A stretch of DNA of 64,000 nucleotides from Roseovarius pacificus (GCF_900142665.1 NZ_FRBR01000012.1:62001-126000); one strand, 5' to 3'. Positions 52,611 through 61,735 are shown, numbered from the stretch's first letter. Made by a program: numbers and translations. The notes: generated from the sequence alone by a model not told the origin.

Positions 52611-55517
52611 TTATGCAGGTTTTCGGATCTTTGCCTTGCCGCTGCAATCGGGGAAGCGGACACAGCCGAGGAAGGGTCCGAACCTGCCCCGGCGCTCGAT
52701 GAGCCAGCCGTCTTCACAGGCCGGGCAGGCTTGCTGAGTGGTGCCGCATTGCGAACAGGCCATCTTGCCCGCTTCAGCGGCACGGAGCGGGAGGCCGGTG
52801 CCGCAATCCGGGCATGCGGGCATCCGGTTGCCGCAGAGTTTCACGTGTTCGCAGCGATACCAGCCCGGCCCGTCCTTTCCGGGCATGTAGAGGAGACGCC
52901 CGCCGCATTGCAGGCAGGTGTGCGTGCGCCGCGCTGCATCTTGCGGGCCGGAAGCGCCGTAGCCGGGATCCTTCATCAGTTCGGTCACGAAGGCGGAGGG
53001 GCGGGCCTCGGAGGCCAGGATGGTGACTGTGCGCCGTGCCCGCGTCATCGCGACATACATGACGCGGCGCTCCTCGGCATTGGCGAAGGGTTCGGCCTCG
53101 GGGGAGACGAGGCTCAGAAGCGGATCATCCACGATCAGGGAAGGGAAGCCCATGCGCGTGTTGTCTGCGCCAAGAATGACCACATGATCGGCCTCGAGCC
53201 CCTTGGAGGCGTGGATGGTCTTGTAATTGATCGTGATCTGCGGGTGCTGTCGGCGCAGGCGTCTCAGATCGGGTTCGATGAAACGGTATCGCCCCAGCAG
53301 CAAGACCGTCGTGGGGCGATCGCCATTGATGGCGCCGGCCGCCAGCGTCGCAAGTGTTTGGCCCAGGACCTCGTCTGCTGTTTCGCGCCGGGTCCAGGCG
53401 ATGCGGATGGCCGGTTGATCGGCCTCGCCCGCCGGGACCACTGTCTTTGTGATCTGGGCCGGGTTTTGCAGGATAAAGCGCCGCGCCGCGAGCGCGATCT
53501 TGTCGACTGAACGAAAAGTGCGGCCAAGATCGACACTACGATGGACGCCGGTGGACCCGGCATATTGCCCGCCGAACTCAGCCCCGAAATTTCGCATGAT
53601 GTGGATGTCCGAGCCTGCGAAGCGGTAGATCGATTGCCAGTCATCCCCGACGGCGAAGACCCTGGCGTCTGCGTGCTGGGCCTTGAGCGCCTTGATAAGA
53701 CGTGCCCGGCCAACCGAGATGTCCTGAAACTCATCGACAAGGATGTGGCGGAAAGGGCTGTCATAGCGTCCACTCTCTACATGCGCGGTCGCCCGGATCA
53801 CCATGTCCTCGAAATCGATGCGGTCGCCCAGACGGGTCTGATATTCGTCGAAGACGGCGTCGAAAATCCTGAGGAAGGCGTCTGCACGCTTGCCCAGCTT
53901 CAGGGTCGACGCCTTTTGCGCGCAATCGTCGATCCGGTAACCTCCGTTCTTGAAATGGCGCAGGAAGGTGGCGACCAGAGACGAGAAGCTGTCGACCATC
54001 CCGACCTGTGTGACCTGATCGTAAATCTCGATCTCAGGAAGGGGTCGTCGGGTGATGTGGGGCTCGAGTTTTCGGGCCAGGGCATCGAGAAGGCGTCCTT
54101 CCTCGCGCTCCCAACTGTAGGTCTCGATCAGGACGGTCTCATGCTCGGCGTGGACCTGCCGTTTCCACTCCATGCCCGCCAGATACTCATCCCGGTCGAC
54201 GAAGGGCGCGGTGGTTAACTCCTCGCTGCCGTCCCGCAACCGTTTCTTGCGCACCCCGAAATGTTCGAGATAGACGCCGCTTTCGGTGAGGCGGAAATCG
54301 GGCGTATAGGCGCGACGCCCGGTTCCCGTGAGCTTGTGCTCGTAGGTCGGTTCGTATTCATAGGCGATGCCGTTGCGATAGAGCCAGTTCGCGATCAGAA
54401 GCTCTTCGAAGCTCTTGACCGTCTCGCCCTGGAGGGTGCGCAGGTTGCGGCTTTCGATTTCGGAATACCAGGCGTGGGCGGTCTGATAATCCCAGGGCGA
54501 CGGGAAGTCATCGAAGAAGCCAGCGAACCAGCCGATCACCGTCTCGGCGACCTCGGTGAGCCTGTTCACGATATCGCGCAAGATCTCGCGGATCAGCGAC
54601 AGGAAGGCCTTGTCGTCTGTGGCGGTGGGGGCGAGCGGGGGCTTTTCGCCCTCGACGGCGCCGATGATTTCATAGGCCAGCGCGTGAAAGGTGCGCGCGG
54701 CGATGGGCACACCGCATCGGGCCTCGATGCGTTCGGACATTTCGGTGGCGGCATCCTTGGCGAAGGCGAGAAGCAGCAATTCCTGCGGTGCCCGGATACC
54801 GGCCTTGACCAGATAGGCGGCCTTGGCGGTGATGACGCTGGTCTTGCCCGAGCCTGCACCGGCGAGAACCAGGGTCGCGTCCTCGTCGACCACGATGGAG
54901 AGCCGTTGCTCGGGCGTCAGGGGCATTGATTCCACGGTATCGAGGAAGTCTTTCCACCTGGCGAGCTGACCGTGCACGAAGGTCTCTATCGCGGTGTTGC
55001 GCGTGCCGACGGGGTCGGCGGCGAAGGCGGTGATCGGCGAGACCCGGCGGATGGTGTCTTTGCCGACGGCTGCCGGGTTGAGCTTGGAGAGGACACGATC
55101 CGTCAGGTCTGCCGCCTGTCGTGCCAGCGGATCTATGTGGCAGGCGGCGGGGTATTGATCCGGTGTCTTGAGGCCTTTGAGGGCCTTGAGGAGGCGGCGA
55201 ATGCTGTCCTCTTCGCGATTGAGCTGCTCAAGGTTGAATTGCGACCACGCTGTCTCGACGGCCTCGGCAAAGGCGTGGGCCTTTGAACCCTGGACGGCCG
55301 GAAGCAGGATGTTTGCCCCATCGCTCAGGTGGAGGGCGAGGGAGGACGAAAGCAGTCTGCGTCTTGTCGTGGGCTTCGAAGCAATTTCGTCGAAGGGGAT
55401 CGTGCTCCGGGTGCCGCCCCTGGCGGAAATGCCCTTTGGTCCAAGGTCGAAAGCGCGCGGATGCCGTCGCAGCGGATCCGTCATAAATGCGAGAAGAGGA
55501 TGAGCGACGAGTTCCAT
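52611..55517 (-). CDS. HelD/UvrD-type helicase with nuclease-like insert and C-terminal zinc ribbons
   Basis: A 968-residue SF1 helicase has Walker A LVLAGAGSGKTSVI (about residue 218), the Walker B box HILVDEFQDIS (about 598), KTIHASKGLEADHV and YVAMTRARRTV. Between motifs it carries a nuclease-like segment (YEYEPTYEHKL, YTPDFRLTESGVYLEHFGV) as in helicase IV (HelD). The C-terminal 130 residues contain four Cys-rich modules (CLQCGG, CPDCGTG, CSQCGTTQQACPAC) ending in a topoisomerase-type zinc ribbon (GRFGPFLGCVRFPDC). The ATG at 55517 was chosen because upstream residues are non-conserved. It is convergent with nothing and faces a transposase remnant. Confidence 0.88.
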   Translation of the reverse strand: MELVAHPLLAFMTDPLRRHPRAFDLGPKGISARGGTRSTIPFDEIASKPTTRRRLLSSSLALHLSDGANILLPAVQGSKAHAFAEAVETAWSQFNLEQLNREEDSIRRLLKALKGLKTPDQYPAACHIDPLARQAADLTDRVLSKLNPAAVGKDTIRRVSPITAFAADPVGTRNTAIETFVHGQLARWKDFLDTVESMPLTPEQRLSIVVDEDATLVLAGAGSGKTSVITAKAAYLVKAGIRAPQELLLLAFAKDAATEMSERIEARCGVPIAARTFHALAYEIIGAVEGEKPPLAPTATDDKAFLSLIREILRDIVNRLTEVAETVIGWFAGFFDDFPSPWDYQTAHAWYSEIESRNLRTLQGETVKSFEELLIANWLYRNGIAYEYEPTYEHKLTGTGRRAYTPDFRLTESGVYLEHFGVRKKRLRDGSEELTTAPFVDRDEYLAGMEWKRQVHAEHETVLIETYSWEREEGRLLDALARKLEPHITRRPLPEIEIYDQVTQVGMVDSFSSLVATFLRHFKNGGYRIDDCAQKASTLKLGKRADAFLRIFDAVFDEYQTRLGDRIDFEDMVIRATAHVESGRYDSPFRHILVDEFQDISVGRARLIKALKAQHADARVFAVGDDWQSIYRFAGSDIHIMRNFGAEFGGQYAGSTGVHRSVDLGRTFRSVDKIALAARRFILQNPAQITKTVVPAGEADQPAIRIAWTRRETADEVLGQTLATLAAGAINGDRPTTVLLLGRYRFIEPDLRRLRRQHPQITINYKTIHASKGLEADHVVILGADNTRMGFPSLIVDDPLLSLVSPEAEPFANAEERRVMYVAMTRARRTVTILASEARPSAFVTELMKDPGYGASGPQDAARRTHTCLQCGGRLLYMPGKDGPGWYRCEHVKLCGNRMPACPDCGTGLPLRAAEAGKMACSQCGTTQQACPACEDGWLIERRGRFGPFLGCVRFPDCSGKAKIRKPA

Positions 55518-55725
55518 CAGCACCGATTTGCAAGCGTTTTCGGAGGTATAGCAGATCAGCGCGAGGTGAGAACCGGGTAGGGTGTGATAAGTTTGTGTGG
55601 CTTCAAGGGGATCATGCACTATGGCAGAGCACCTTACAGAAATGGCGTATTTTGTTGAAAAACTCGTGCTTGATCGAAGCGTAAGTTGCTGATTCAATTC
55701 TTCTGGCCAGCGGGGGAATTGAGCA

Positions 55726-55848
55726 ATGTTGGGACCGAAGCAGGAAGCACAGGCGGCGCTGTTCTACGAGTTCTCGCTGGAAGATCACGTTCCGCAAGAC
55801 CATCTTCTTCGCTCCATTGATCGGTTCGTCGACCTTGCGGACATTCGC
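55726..55848 (+). pseudogene. IS1182-family transposase, N-terminal remnant
   Basis: From the ATG at 55726 the frame reads MLGPKQEAQAALFYEFSLED and continues HVPQDHLLRSIDRFVDLADIR, the conserved start of IS1182-type transposases, then diverges at about 55848 and stops at 55871. Only about 41 of some 450 residues remain. The region just upstream (about 55600-55725) may contain the original left end of the element. It lies between the HelD-like gene and the GHKL ATPase gene. Confidence 0.75.
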
Positions 55849-55986
55849 TGTTCTTGCAGTGCATTTGTTTGACTGCGGTAAAGCGGACATTGCCCTTGGT
55901 TTAAGGATGCGGACGCAAGTGTTCCCTGCTATCAACACATGGAATACGAAGGTGGTCCCGCCATAGTGGTGTGCAAGGATAACAAT

Positions 55987-57981
55987 ATGGATGGCGAAAG
56001 AGCTCCTGGGCACGATGCCGATGCCTTAATCAAGCCGGACATGCTGGCTGTTCTCAAACGCACCAACTTGTCGATAAACGTGCAAGGCTTCCTGCTGCCC
56101 GTATTCGAGGCACTTTCAAATTCGATGGACGGAATCGAACAGCGTTTCGACGACCAAGCATCTCGCAAGGGAAAGATCCTCGTCAAATTCGAAAACCTAA
56201 ATGACCCCTACAAGGTGATGATTAGCGTCACCGATAATGGCGTTGGTCTGAATGACGAAAACTACAGGTCGTTTCGGACACCTTTTAGCGGATACAAGCT
56301 CAGCAAGCGCGGACGCGGATTTGGTCGTTTCATAGCGTTCAAGGTGTTTTCGCGTATTCACTACTCCAGCAGGTTTGAAACGACTGCTGCCGAGGCGACA
56401 AAGACTTTCCGCTTTGATATTTCGCAGGACGAGGAAATCATTTTCCATGAAGGTGAACCTGACTTTCCCGGCTGCGGCTTGTGTGTCGAGCTGGATGAGC
56501 CACTGAATGATTGGTTCGATCTTATTGGCGGTTTGTCAAAGCAGGATGTAAAAGATCAAATCGGATCACACTTTCTACCGTATTTCTTGTATCGCGGGTT
56601 GCCGGAAATTCTTCTGCAATTCGACGATGAAGAACCAGAGGACATCACCAGCTACTTCAAAGCGGTCTTCGTTGAACATGCTGCGGGCCAGATCGACACT
56701 TCTATCGACGGCGCAACATGCACCCTAAACTATACGCTGACCAAGATACCCAAGACGAGACAGTTCAAGAGCCATTGCCTTCTTTTCGCCGCGGCGGATC
56801 GGATTGTTGGACACCCCCGCGACCTTTCAAACAAGCTGGGTGCCACGCATTTCGTGGACGAGGACGACAGCAAATTTATCATTGTTGCAGTCGTGCGAGG
56901 CGATGTCTTTGAAACCCGCCTGAACGACTCGCGTACCAGCTTGGACCTGCCGCCCAAGGCGATTGAAGAAATCGTGGGCGCTGTCTGTGATAAGATTCAG
57001 GACCGAGAAAAGCAGCAGATCGAAAAGATCAAAACCGGGCAGGCGCAGAAACTCAATGTCGCTTTGCACGAGAATCCGATCTTGCGCTTGGGCCTAAAGG
57101 GGCAATCGCTTTCGGAGTACGTCGCCAAGAAACCAAATCACTGGGGGCCAGAAGAGTTCGTTCAAGACCTCGCGTTGTCTCGGTATCGCAACACAGGAGA
57201 TTTGCTCAAGCAGATCACTGAGGCTGCAAATGATCCAGCTTCATACGCTGAAAAAATCAAGGATTTGGCGAGCCGCATTGATGCTGGAAAGAAGGAAGCA
57301 CTTGCCGAGTATGTCATCCATCGCAAGAGCATTATTGAGCTACTCGACGCGGCTCGAAAATTTGATGACACGAAGAAGCGTGGCTCTGAGGATGAGGTTC
57401 ACTCTCTGATATTTCGCCGGTTCAGTGACAGTGTGGATGTTGAGTATTTCCAGCATAACCTTTGGCTGATCGACGACGCCCTTGCCTTCTTACCGTATGT
57501 GTCGAGTGATCGAACAATGCACGGTGGGGGGCGCAAAAAAGGCGACAAGGTCACGGACCTTTTGTTTTATGACGATACGATGGTTTTAGGTGACGAGGAT
57601 GGCACCACTTTGACTATCGTTGAGTTTAAGAAACCGAGCCGAGACGACTACAGCTTTGGACCAGCTAAATCTGATCCGGTGACGCAGGTCATCGACACAC
57701 TGGAAAAGGCAATTGCCGCTGGCGGCATTACTCGAACGGATGGAGCCCACATGTCGTTTGAGCGAGTTGCACGCCGCAGTGCCTTTATTATCGCTGATTT
57801 GACTCCGAGTTTAATTAAAGTCCTTAAACGGCACAATTTCCAAAATCCCCACGATCCTAAGATTTGGACGCAGTATTTCGACAACGGCGAAATTTTTATT
57901 CAGGCGTTTGGCTATGACACCTTGGTTTCTATGGCCAAGAAGCGAAACCAAGCCTTTAGCAAAGTTTTGCTTGATGATTGA
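55987..57981 (+). CDS. GHKL ATPase fused to a PD-(D/E)XK-like nuclease domain
   Basis: A 664-residue protein has a GHKL ATP-binding fold: N box EALSNSMDG (Glu41, Asn45, Asp48), G1 box TDNGVGL (Asp83-Gly87) and G2 box RGRGFGRF (about 108-115). A C-terminal domain has VTDLLFYDD (Asp about 524) and LTIVEFKKP (Glu and Lys about 546-548), at nuclease spacing. The middle (about 330-480) is helical. The start at 55987 has AAGGA 7 bases upstream; an earlier in-frame ATG at 55939 lacks one. The stop overlaps the start of a HEPN-like gene, so the two are probably co-translated. MORC-like or HSP90-like ATPases are the nearest relatives by motif. Confidence 0.78.
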   Translation: MDGERAPGHDADALIKPDMLAVLKRTNLSINVQGFLLPVFEALSNSMDGIEQRFDDQASRKGKILVKFENLNDPYKVMISVTDNGVGLNDENYRSFRTPFSGYKLSKRGRGFGRFIAFKVFSRIHYSSRFETTAAEATKTFRFDISQDEEIIFHEGEPDFPGCGLCVELDEPLNDWFDLIGGLSKQDVKDQIGSHFLPYFLYRGLPEILLQFDDEEPEDITSYFKAVFVEHAAGQIDTSIDGATCTLNYTLTKIPKTRQFKSHCLLFAAADRIVGHPRDLSNKLGATHFVDEDDSKFIIVAVVRGDVFETRLNDSRTSLDLPPKAIEEIVGAVCDKIQDREKQQIEKIKTGQAQKLNVALHENPILRLGLKGQSLSEYVAKKPNHWGPEEFVQDLALSRYRNTGDLLKQITEAANDPASYAEKIKDLASRIDAGKKEALAEYVIHRKSIIELLDAARKFDDTKKRGSEDEVHSLIFRRFSDSVDVEYFQHNLWLIDDALAFLPYVSSDRTMHGGGRKKGDKVTDLLFYDDTMVLGDEDGTTLTIVEFKKPSRDDYSFGPAKSDPVTQVIDTLEKAIAAGGITRTDGAHMSFERVARRSAFIIADLTPSLIKVLKRHNFQNPHDPKIWTQYFDNGEIFIQAFGYDTLVSMAKKRNQAFSKVLLDD

Positions 57982-58676
57982 CCTCAGTGAACGCGTTCGC
58001 ATCCACGACCGATACAATGCATGAAAGTTTGAAGGGTATCTCTACGAGGATTTTGGGGCTCGCAACTGATGCGTTGAAGCGGGCAAACACTGACGCCGTA
58101 TATTTTGATCCGGGAATGGAGCACCGGCAATCGCTTGCGCCGTTAGCCGCCGCTCATGCGGGAGAGCTCGTTCTCAAGGCTCTAATTGCCAAGGAACATC
58201 CTCTACTCTTATTCAAGAACATCGGCGAAAAAGCCACAGATGATGAAATTGACTTGGATTGGCTTCTTAAAAACGGCCGAACACATGACTTCTCAAGGCT
58301 GCCGAGCGTGTTATGGGCCGCCTCCGGCATCAAGGTTCCGAACATGGAGAGCTATCGGCGCATTGCAGAGCTCCGAAACCAAATCCAGCACTTTGTCGAT
58401 GACCGAGATTGCGATGTTCAATACGCCTGTCTTGACTTCATCTACTCAAACATTGATCCCTTGCTCAGCAAGCACTTTGGGATCGCTGCGTGCAAGTTTC
58501 ATGAGGATCAATTTGATGACTATGTGATCGGATGCCTTCTTGCGCATCAGATCAGATTTACGGTGCCAAGAGACACCATGTTGACCGAGATTGACCCGAA
58601 CGAATACTTACAGTCTTGTTCACACGATTACAGAAGATGGGCGTGCACAGAGCTGAAATTAGATCTACCCATCTGA
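57978..58676 (+). CDS. HEPN-like protein paired with the GHKL ATPase-nuclease
   Basis: A 232-residue mostly helical protein contains RNQIQH (Arg133 to His138), an R-x4-H motif of HEPN domains, followed by FVDDRD; many HEPN proteins are ribonucleases. The N-terminal helices (AAHAGELVLKALIAKEHPLL) fit the four-helix HEPN bundle. A TTG at 57978 overlaps the preceding stop; GTG at 57987 or ATG at 58017 are alternatives, and none has a clear ribosome site. The tight overlap with the ATPase-nuclease indicates one functional unit. The following gap (58677-58934) contains no supported gene. Confidence 0.68.
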   Translation: MTSVNAFASTTDTMHESLKGISTRILGLATDALKRANTDAVYFDPGMEHRQSLAPLAAAHAGELVLKALIAKEHPLLLFKNIGEKATDDEIDLDWLLKNGRTHDFSRLPSVLWAASGIKVPNMESYRRIAELRNQIQHFVDDRDCDVQYACLDFIYSNIDPLLSKHFGIAACKFHEDQFDDYVIGCLLAHQIRFTVPRDTMLTEIDPNEYLQSCSHDYRRWACTELKLDLPI

Positions 58677-58845
58677 CAATTGACGGTTTCAAACGTGCGG
58701 CGAATGTCGGCAAAGCGGGCTGCGAATGCAGCATTCCAGGCTATGTTTGAGTGACAGCTATGGGCCGTTCGCCACGTTCGACAGGGAGGGCGGTGAGCGG
58801 TCATTGGCTACAAAAATCGAGAATGGCATCTTCGACATCTGAAGC

Positions 58846-58920
58846 TGTCATTGAAGATTTGAACTTTTTGGAAATCCGCTTTCGTTTGGCCATAAGTGAG
58901 CGTGGCTTCAATAAACGACA
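58846..58920. other. possible island boundary with short inverted termini
   Basis: TGTCATTGAAG at 58846-58856 and CTTCAATAAACGACA at 58906-58920 face each other, sharing the arms ATTGAAG/CTTCAAT. Read inward from the right the sequence begins TGTCGTTTATTGAAG, like a terminus of Tn7/Mu-type elements (5'-TGT). It ends 14 bases before the LuxR-type gene stop, where chromosomal-style genes resume. No matching left terminus was found by eye. Confidence 0.3.
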
Positions 58921-58934
58921 AGCGGCTGTTCAGG

Positions 58935-59450
58935 TTAGTGCTGCCTGTCGCCCAGCCTGACGCCGACATCCAGGAACTCGTCCATGAAAAGGCTCATCAG
59001 CTCCATGCGTGATGCGACGCCCGTCTTGCGGAAGATGTTCGATGTCTGCGCTTTGACGGTGCCTTCGGCCGTGGACCGTGCTGCGGCGATATCGGCGATG
59101 CTCAAGCCTTTCAGTATGTACATCGCGATATCACGCTCGGCCGCGGTGAGGTTCCACTCTTCGAACTTGCCGCGCACGAAACTGTCCATTTCGCCGCGCA
59201 GGAAACTAAGCGACTCGGATTGTTGCCTGTTGCGCGCTTCAAGCCAGCGCAGCTGCTGGACAAGAATGCGGATCGCCAGAACCAGAGCCACGGCCGAGAA
59301 GACCTCGAAACACAGGTGGACCGCGTCCAGAAAGCCCGGAGCGTTGTTCGCGATCACGCGTTCATAGATATCGCTGGCCACGTCGAACACAAAAAACACA
59401 ACGCTGCCGATAAGGAACAGCGTCACGTATTTAAGGGTATTGGCCTGCAT
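58935..59450 (-). CDS. membrane-anchored LuxR-type transcriptional regulator
   Basis: A 171-residue protein has two N-terminal membrane helices (YVTLFLIGSVVFFVFDVA, LCFEVFSAVALVLAIRILV), a short coiled-coil linker (QQLRWLEARNRQQSESL) and a C-terminal LuxR/FixJ HTH (LTAAERDIAMYILKGLSIADI, TVKAQTSNIFRKTGV). It lacks an autoinducer- or phosphate-receiving domain, so any signal would be sensed in or near the membrane. It is on the same strand as the biosynthetic operon that starts at 63743 and may regulate it. Confidence 0.88.
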   Translation of the reverse strand: MQANTLKYVTLFLIGSVVFFVFDVASDIYERVIANNAPGFLDAVHLCFEVFSAVALVLAIRILVQQLRWLEARNRQQSESLSFLRGEMDSFVRGKFEEWNLTAAERDIAMYILKGLSIADIAAARSTAEGTVKAQTSNIFRKTGVASRMELMSLFMDEFLDVGVRLGDRQH

Positions 59451-59556
59451 GGCGCCTACGTGCTGAATGGTACATATCCTTGCGGGTTGCGATGCCCATA
59501 AGAGAACAAGTGCGATCCGAAGGCAATGCCAACCTTAGCGAAGCGACGCAGCGGAA

Positions 59557-59576
59557 AGGCCCCCCAAAGGGGGCCT
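59557..59576 (-). terminator. hairpin downstream of the DUF2147 gene
   Basis: AGGCCCCC (59557-59564) pairs with GGGGGCCT (59569-59576). On the minus strand it lies 50 bases after the DUF2147 stop and is followed by TTTCC. It is a plausible terminator with a weak T tract. Confidence 0.6.
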
Positions 59577-59625
59577 GAGACGTAGCGCCGCTTTCTTACA
59601 TCAAGACGCGGATGCGGCGTTCGGG

Positions 59626-60021
59626 TTATTGCACCCGCGACCAGTGACCGCCGTTGCGGCAGATCATACCGCCCAGAACACAGCCGTTGACGGAAATGCG
59701 GTTTCCCGACAGCTCCAGTTTGGACATGTATTCCTTGTCGCGGTCCGGCGCATAGATCCGGCCCTCGTATTCCCCTGACTTTGCGGGTTTCAGATTCCAG
59801 ACGATCTTGCGCCCCAGCGTGTCGGGCTTGATTGCTTCGCCTTTTTGATTTTCGGCACGCTCCAGCACACCGCAATAGGTATTACCGCAGGAGGCGACGC
59901 GGATATAGCCGACATCGCCGTGATCGTCCGGTGCCGTGCGCCATAGTCCTTCGATCGGGTCGGACAGCGCAGGGCTGGCTGCGAACAGGGCCACAAGGAG
60001 CAAGCTTGCGATAGGTTTCAT
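59626..60021 (-). CDS. DUF2147 family secreted protein
   Basis: A 131-residue precursor has a Sec signal peptide (MKPIASLLLVALFAASPALS) and the DUF2147 pattern: IEGLWRTAPDDHGDVGYIRV, CGNTYCGVLERAENQKGE and GRIYAPDRDKEYMSKLEL. Periplasmic; no activity is established. The start at 60021 has GGAGG upstream. It lies 46 bases after the TauD-like gene on the same strand and may be the last gene of the operon. Confidence 0.87.
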   Translation of the reverse strand: MKPIASLLLVALFAASPALSDPIEGLWRTAPDDHGDVGYIRVASCGNTYCGVLERAENQKGEAIKPDTLGRKIVWNLKPAKSGEYEGRIYAPDRDKEYMSKLELSGNRISVNGCVLGGMICRNGGHWSRVQ

Positions 60022-60067
60022 ATTTTTTCCTCCGTTAGATGTTCGGGAATGGATCGGTCGGGCCGCG

Positions 60068-60928
60068 TCAGAGATTGCCCATGCCGATAAAGAGTTGGCG
60101 ATTGGTGTCCACGATGGCGCGGCGGCCATGCATGATCCGGGTATTGTCGAGAACGGCGATATCGCCGTCCTGCCAGTTGATCTCGTGCGTAGAGGCCTCG
60201 GCCAATTCGCGAAGCTCTTCGATCTCGTCCTGGCTGATGACATCGGCGTCGCCGAAGCGATAGCGCGGCGGGGCGTAGTTATGTGAGGGGCCAAGCACCG
60301 CGTTGGCGAAACCCTCGCCGCCCGACAGTGCGGATGCGCGCACCGGGGCCACGGTCAGGCGATAGTTTATACCGCCATCCTCCAACATGTCGAAATCCTG
60401 GTTCGGGATCGCGGCGCGAAACTCTTCGACATGGCGCGCGGTGACCTCCTCGGGGCTGGAAATGGCGGGGTGTTCGTTGGCCAGATAGCGTTTCCACAAT
60501 TGCTCGGGAAGGTAGCGTTCGACGACCATGTCACGCCGCCAGCGCGCCTTTTGCGCGTCGGTCATCGCATCGAAAACGGCGCGGCCGTCGCAAATCGTGG
60601 TCTGCGATCCCTCAAAGGCGGCGACGGGGCTGTAGAAGGCGACGATATCGGGGCAAACCGGCGTATTCCCGTTTTCCGTATGAAGCCCGATCGGGCCGGT
60701 TCCGGCATCGACCTTTTGGGTGTTTTCATCGCCGTAGTCGCGCGCCGGATCGAAGGTGATTTTCCGACAAAGGGCGGTGGTCAGGGTGCTGAACGCCGTC
60801 ATGTCGGGCCGAAAGCCACGCAGCAGCGTCCAGCCATCCTCGGAGAGGTTGGTGCGAATTTGCGCCACCACGGCAGGGTCGGTGACGGGCTGCGCTTCGG
60901 CGGTGGGGCGAATGATATTGTAGCTCAT
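60068..60928 (-). CDS. TauD/TfdA-family Fe(II)/2-oxoglutarate dioxygenase
   Basis: A 286-residue enzyme of the TauD fold, likely hydroxylating or desaturating a small molecule. The iron ligands are visible as HTEN (His-x-Glu) in GLHTENGNTP and His in DNTRIMHGRRAI, with the 2-oxoglutarate-binding Arg a few residues further on. Use of Glu in the place of the usual Asp of HxD is seen in some members. It starts 3 bases after the SDR stop on the same strand, so it belongs to the operon. The substrate is unknown. Confidence 0.85.
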   Translation of the reverse strand: MSYNIIRPTAEAQPVTDPAVVAQIRTNLSEDGWTLLRGFRPDMTAFSTLTTALCRKITFDPARDYGDENTQKVDAGTGPIGLHTENGNTPVCPDIVAFYSPVAAFEGSQTTICDGRAVFDAMTDAQKARWRRDMVVERYLPEQLWKRYLANEHPAISSPEEVTARHVEEFRAAIPNQDFDMLEDGGINYRLTVAPVRASALSGGEGFANAVLGPSHNYAPPRYRFGDADVISQDEIEELRELAEASTHEINWQDGDIAVLDNTRIMHGRRAIVDTNRQLFIGMGNL

Positions 60929-60931
60929 GGA

Positions 60932-61735
60932 TCAAGCCTCTTTCTGTTTTGTATAGCTGTTCAGAGCGGCCTGCGCTTTGGCGCTGCCTGCCTTGTGGGT
61001 CAACGCCATGTCGATGATCGAGGGCGCGAGGACTTGCAGCAGCGCAAAGATGCGTTCGCCGGGCCCGGGATAGATCGTCTTGCGGCCCGCCATGATCCCG
61101 TCCCATGCGCGGCGGGCCACCCGGTCGGGATCGTCGAGGGCCATTCCGAAGGGTTCGACCAGATGGGCGAAACTGCCTTGCGCCGGGGTGCGTGTGGCGC
61201 GCGGTGCGACATAGGTCACCGAAATGCCGAACTCCGACAATTCGCGGCGCAGGGCATCGGAAAGACCGCGCATGGCGAATTTTGTGGCCGAATAGGCCGA
61301 GAAATAGGGAAAGGCGATCAGCCCGAACATCGAGCCGATATTGACGATCCGCCCTTGTGCCGCACAAAGCGCCGGGACAAGATCACGGGTCAGTTGCACG
61401 GCGGCGGTGAGGTTGGTGCCCACGGTGGCGGCGATCTCTGCGTCGTCAAGATCGGTGAGCCGCCCGACCGCCAGCCGTCCGGCATTGTTCACCAGCACAT
61501 CCAACCGGTTTCCGGTGGCTGCAACGATGTCTGCTCGTCCCTCGGGGGTCGTGATGTCAGCGGCGACAAGTTGCAACTGCGCCTTGTCCAGCAGCGCCGC
61601 CGTGCCCTCAAGCTGTTCCTGTCTGCGACCGACCAGCACAAGATCATGGCCCGAGCGCGAAGCCTCGATGGCGAGCGCACGACCGATACCGGAACCGGCC
61701 CCGGTGATCAGGGCTTTGGGAGGGGAGGTGGTCAT
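60932..61735 (-). CDS. short-chain dehydrogenase/reductase
   Basis: A 267-residue SDR has the NAD(P) motif TGAGSGIGRALA near its N terminus, LVNNAGRLAVG, and the catalytic Ser...Tyr-x3-Lys in GSMFG and YSATKFAMRGL. The ATG at 61735 overlaps the ligase stop by four bases (ATGA), so it is translationally coupled. With the ligase upstream it would be expected to reduce a keto or acyl intermediate; the actual substrate is unknown. Confidence 0.9.
   Translation of the reverse strand: MTTSPPKALITGAGSGIGRALAIEASRSGHDLVLVGRRQEQLEGTAALLDKAQLQLVAADITTPEGRADIVAATGNRLDVLVNNAGRLAVGRLTDLDDAEIAATVGTNLTAAVQLTRDLVPALCAAQGRIVNIGSMFGLIAFPYFSAYSATKFAMRGLSDALRRELSEFGISVTYVAPRATRTPAQGSFAHLVEPFGMALDDPDRVARRAWDGIMAGRKTIYPGPGERIFALLQVLAPSIIDMALTHKAGSAKAQAALNSYTKQKEA

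Noticed and set aside
58751..58960. A possible 69-residue protein before the luxR-type gene
   Set aside because: It runs into the luxR 3' end and overlaps the putative terminus; at most a fragment of a former gene.
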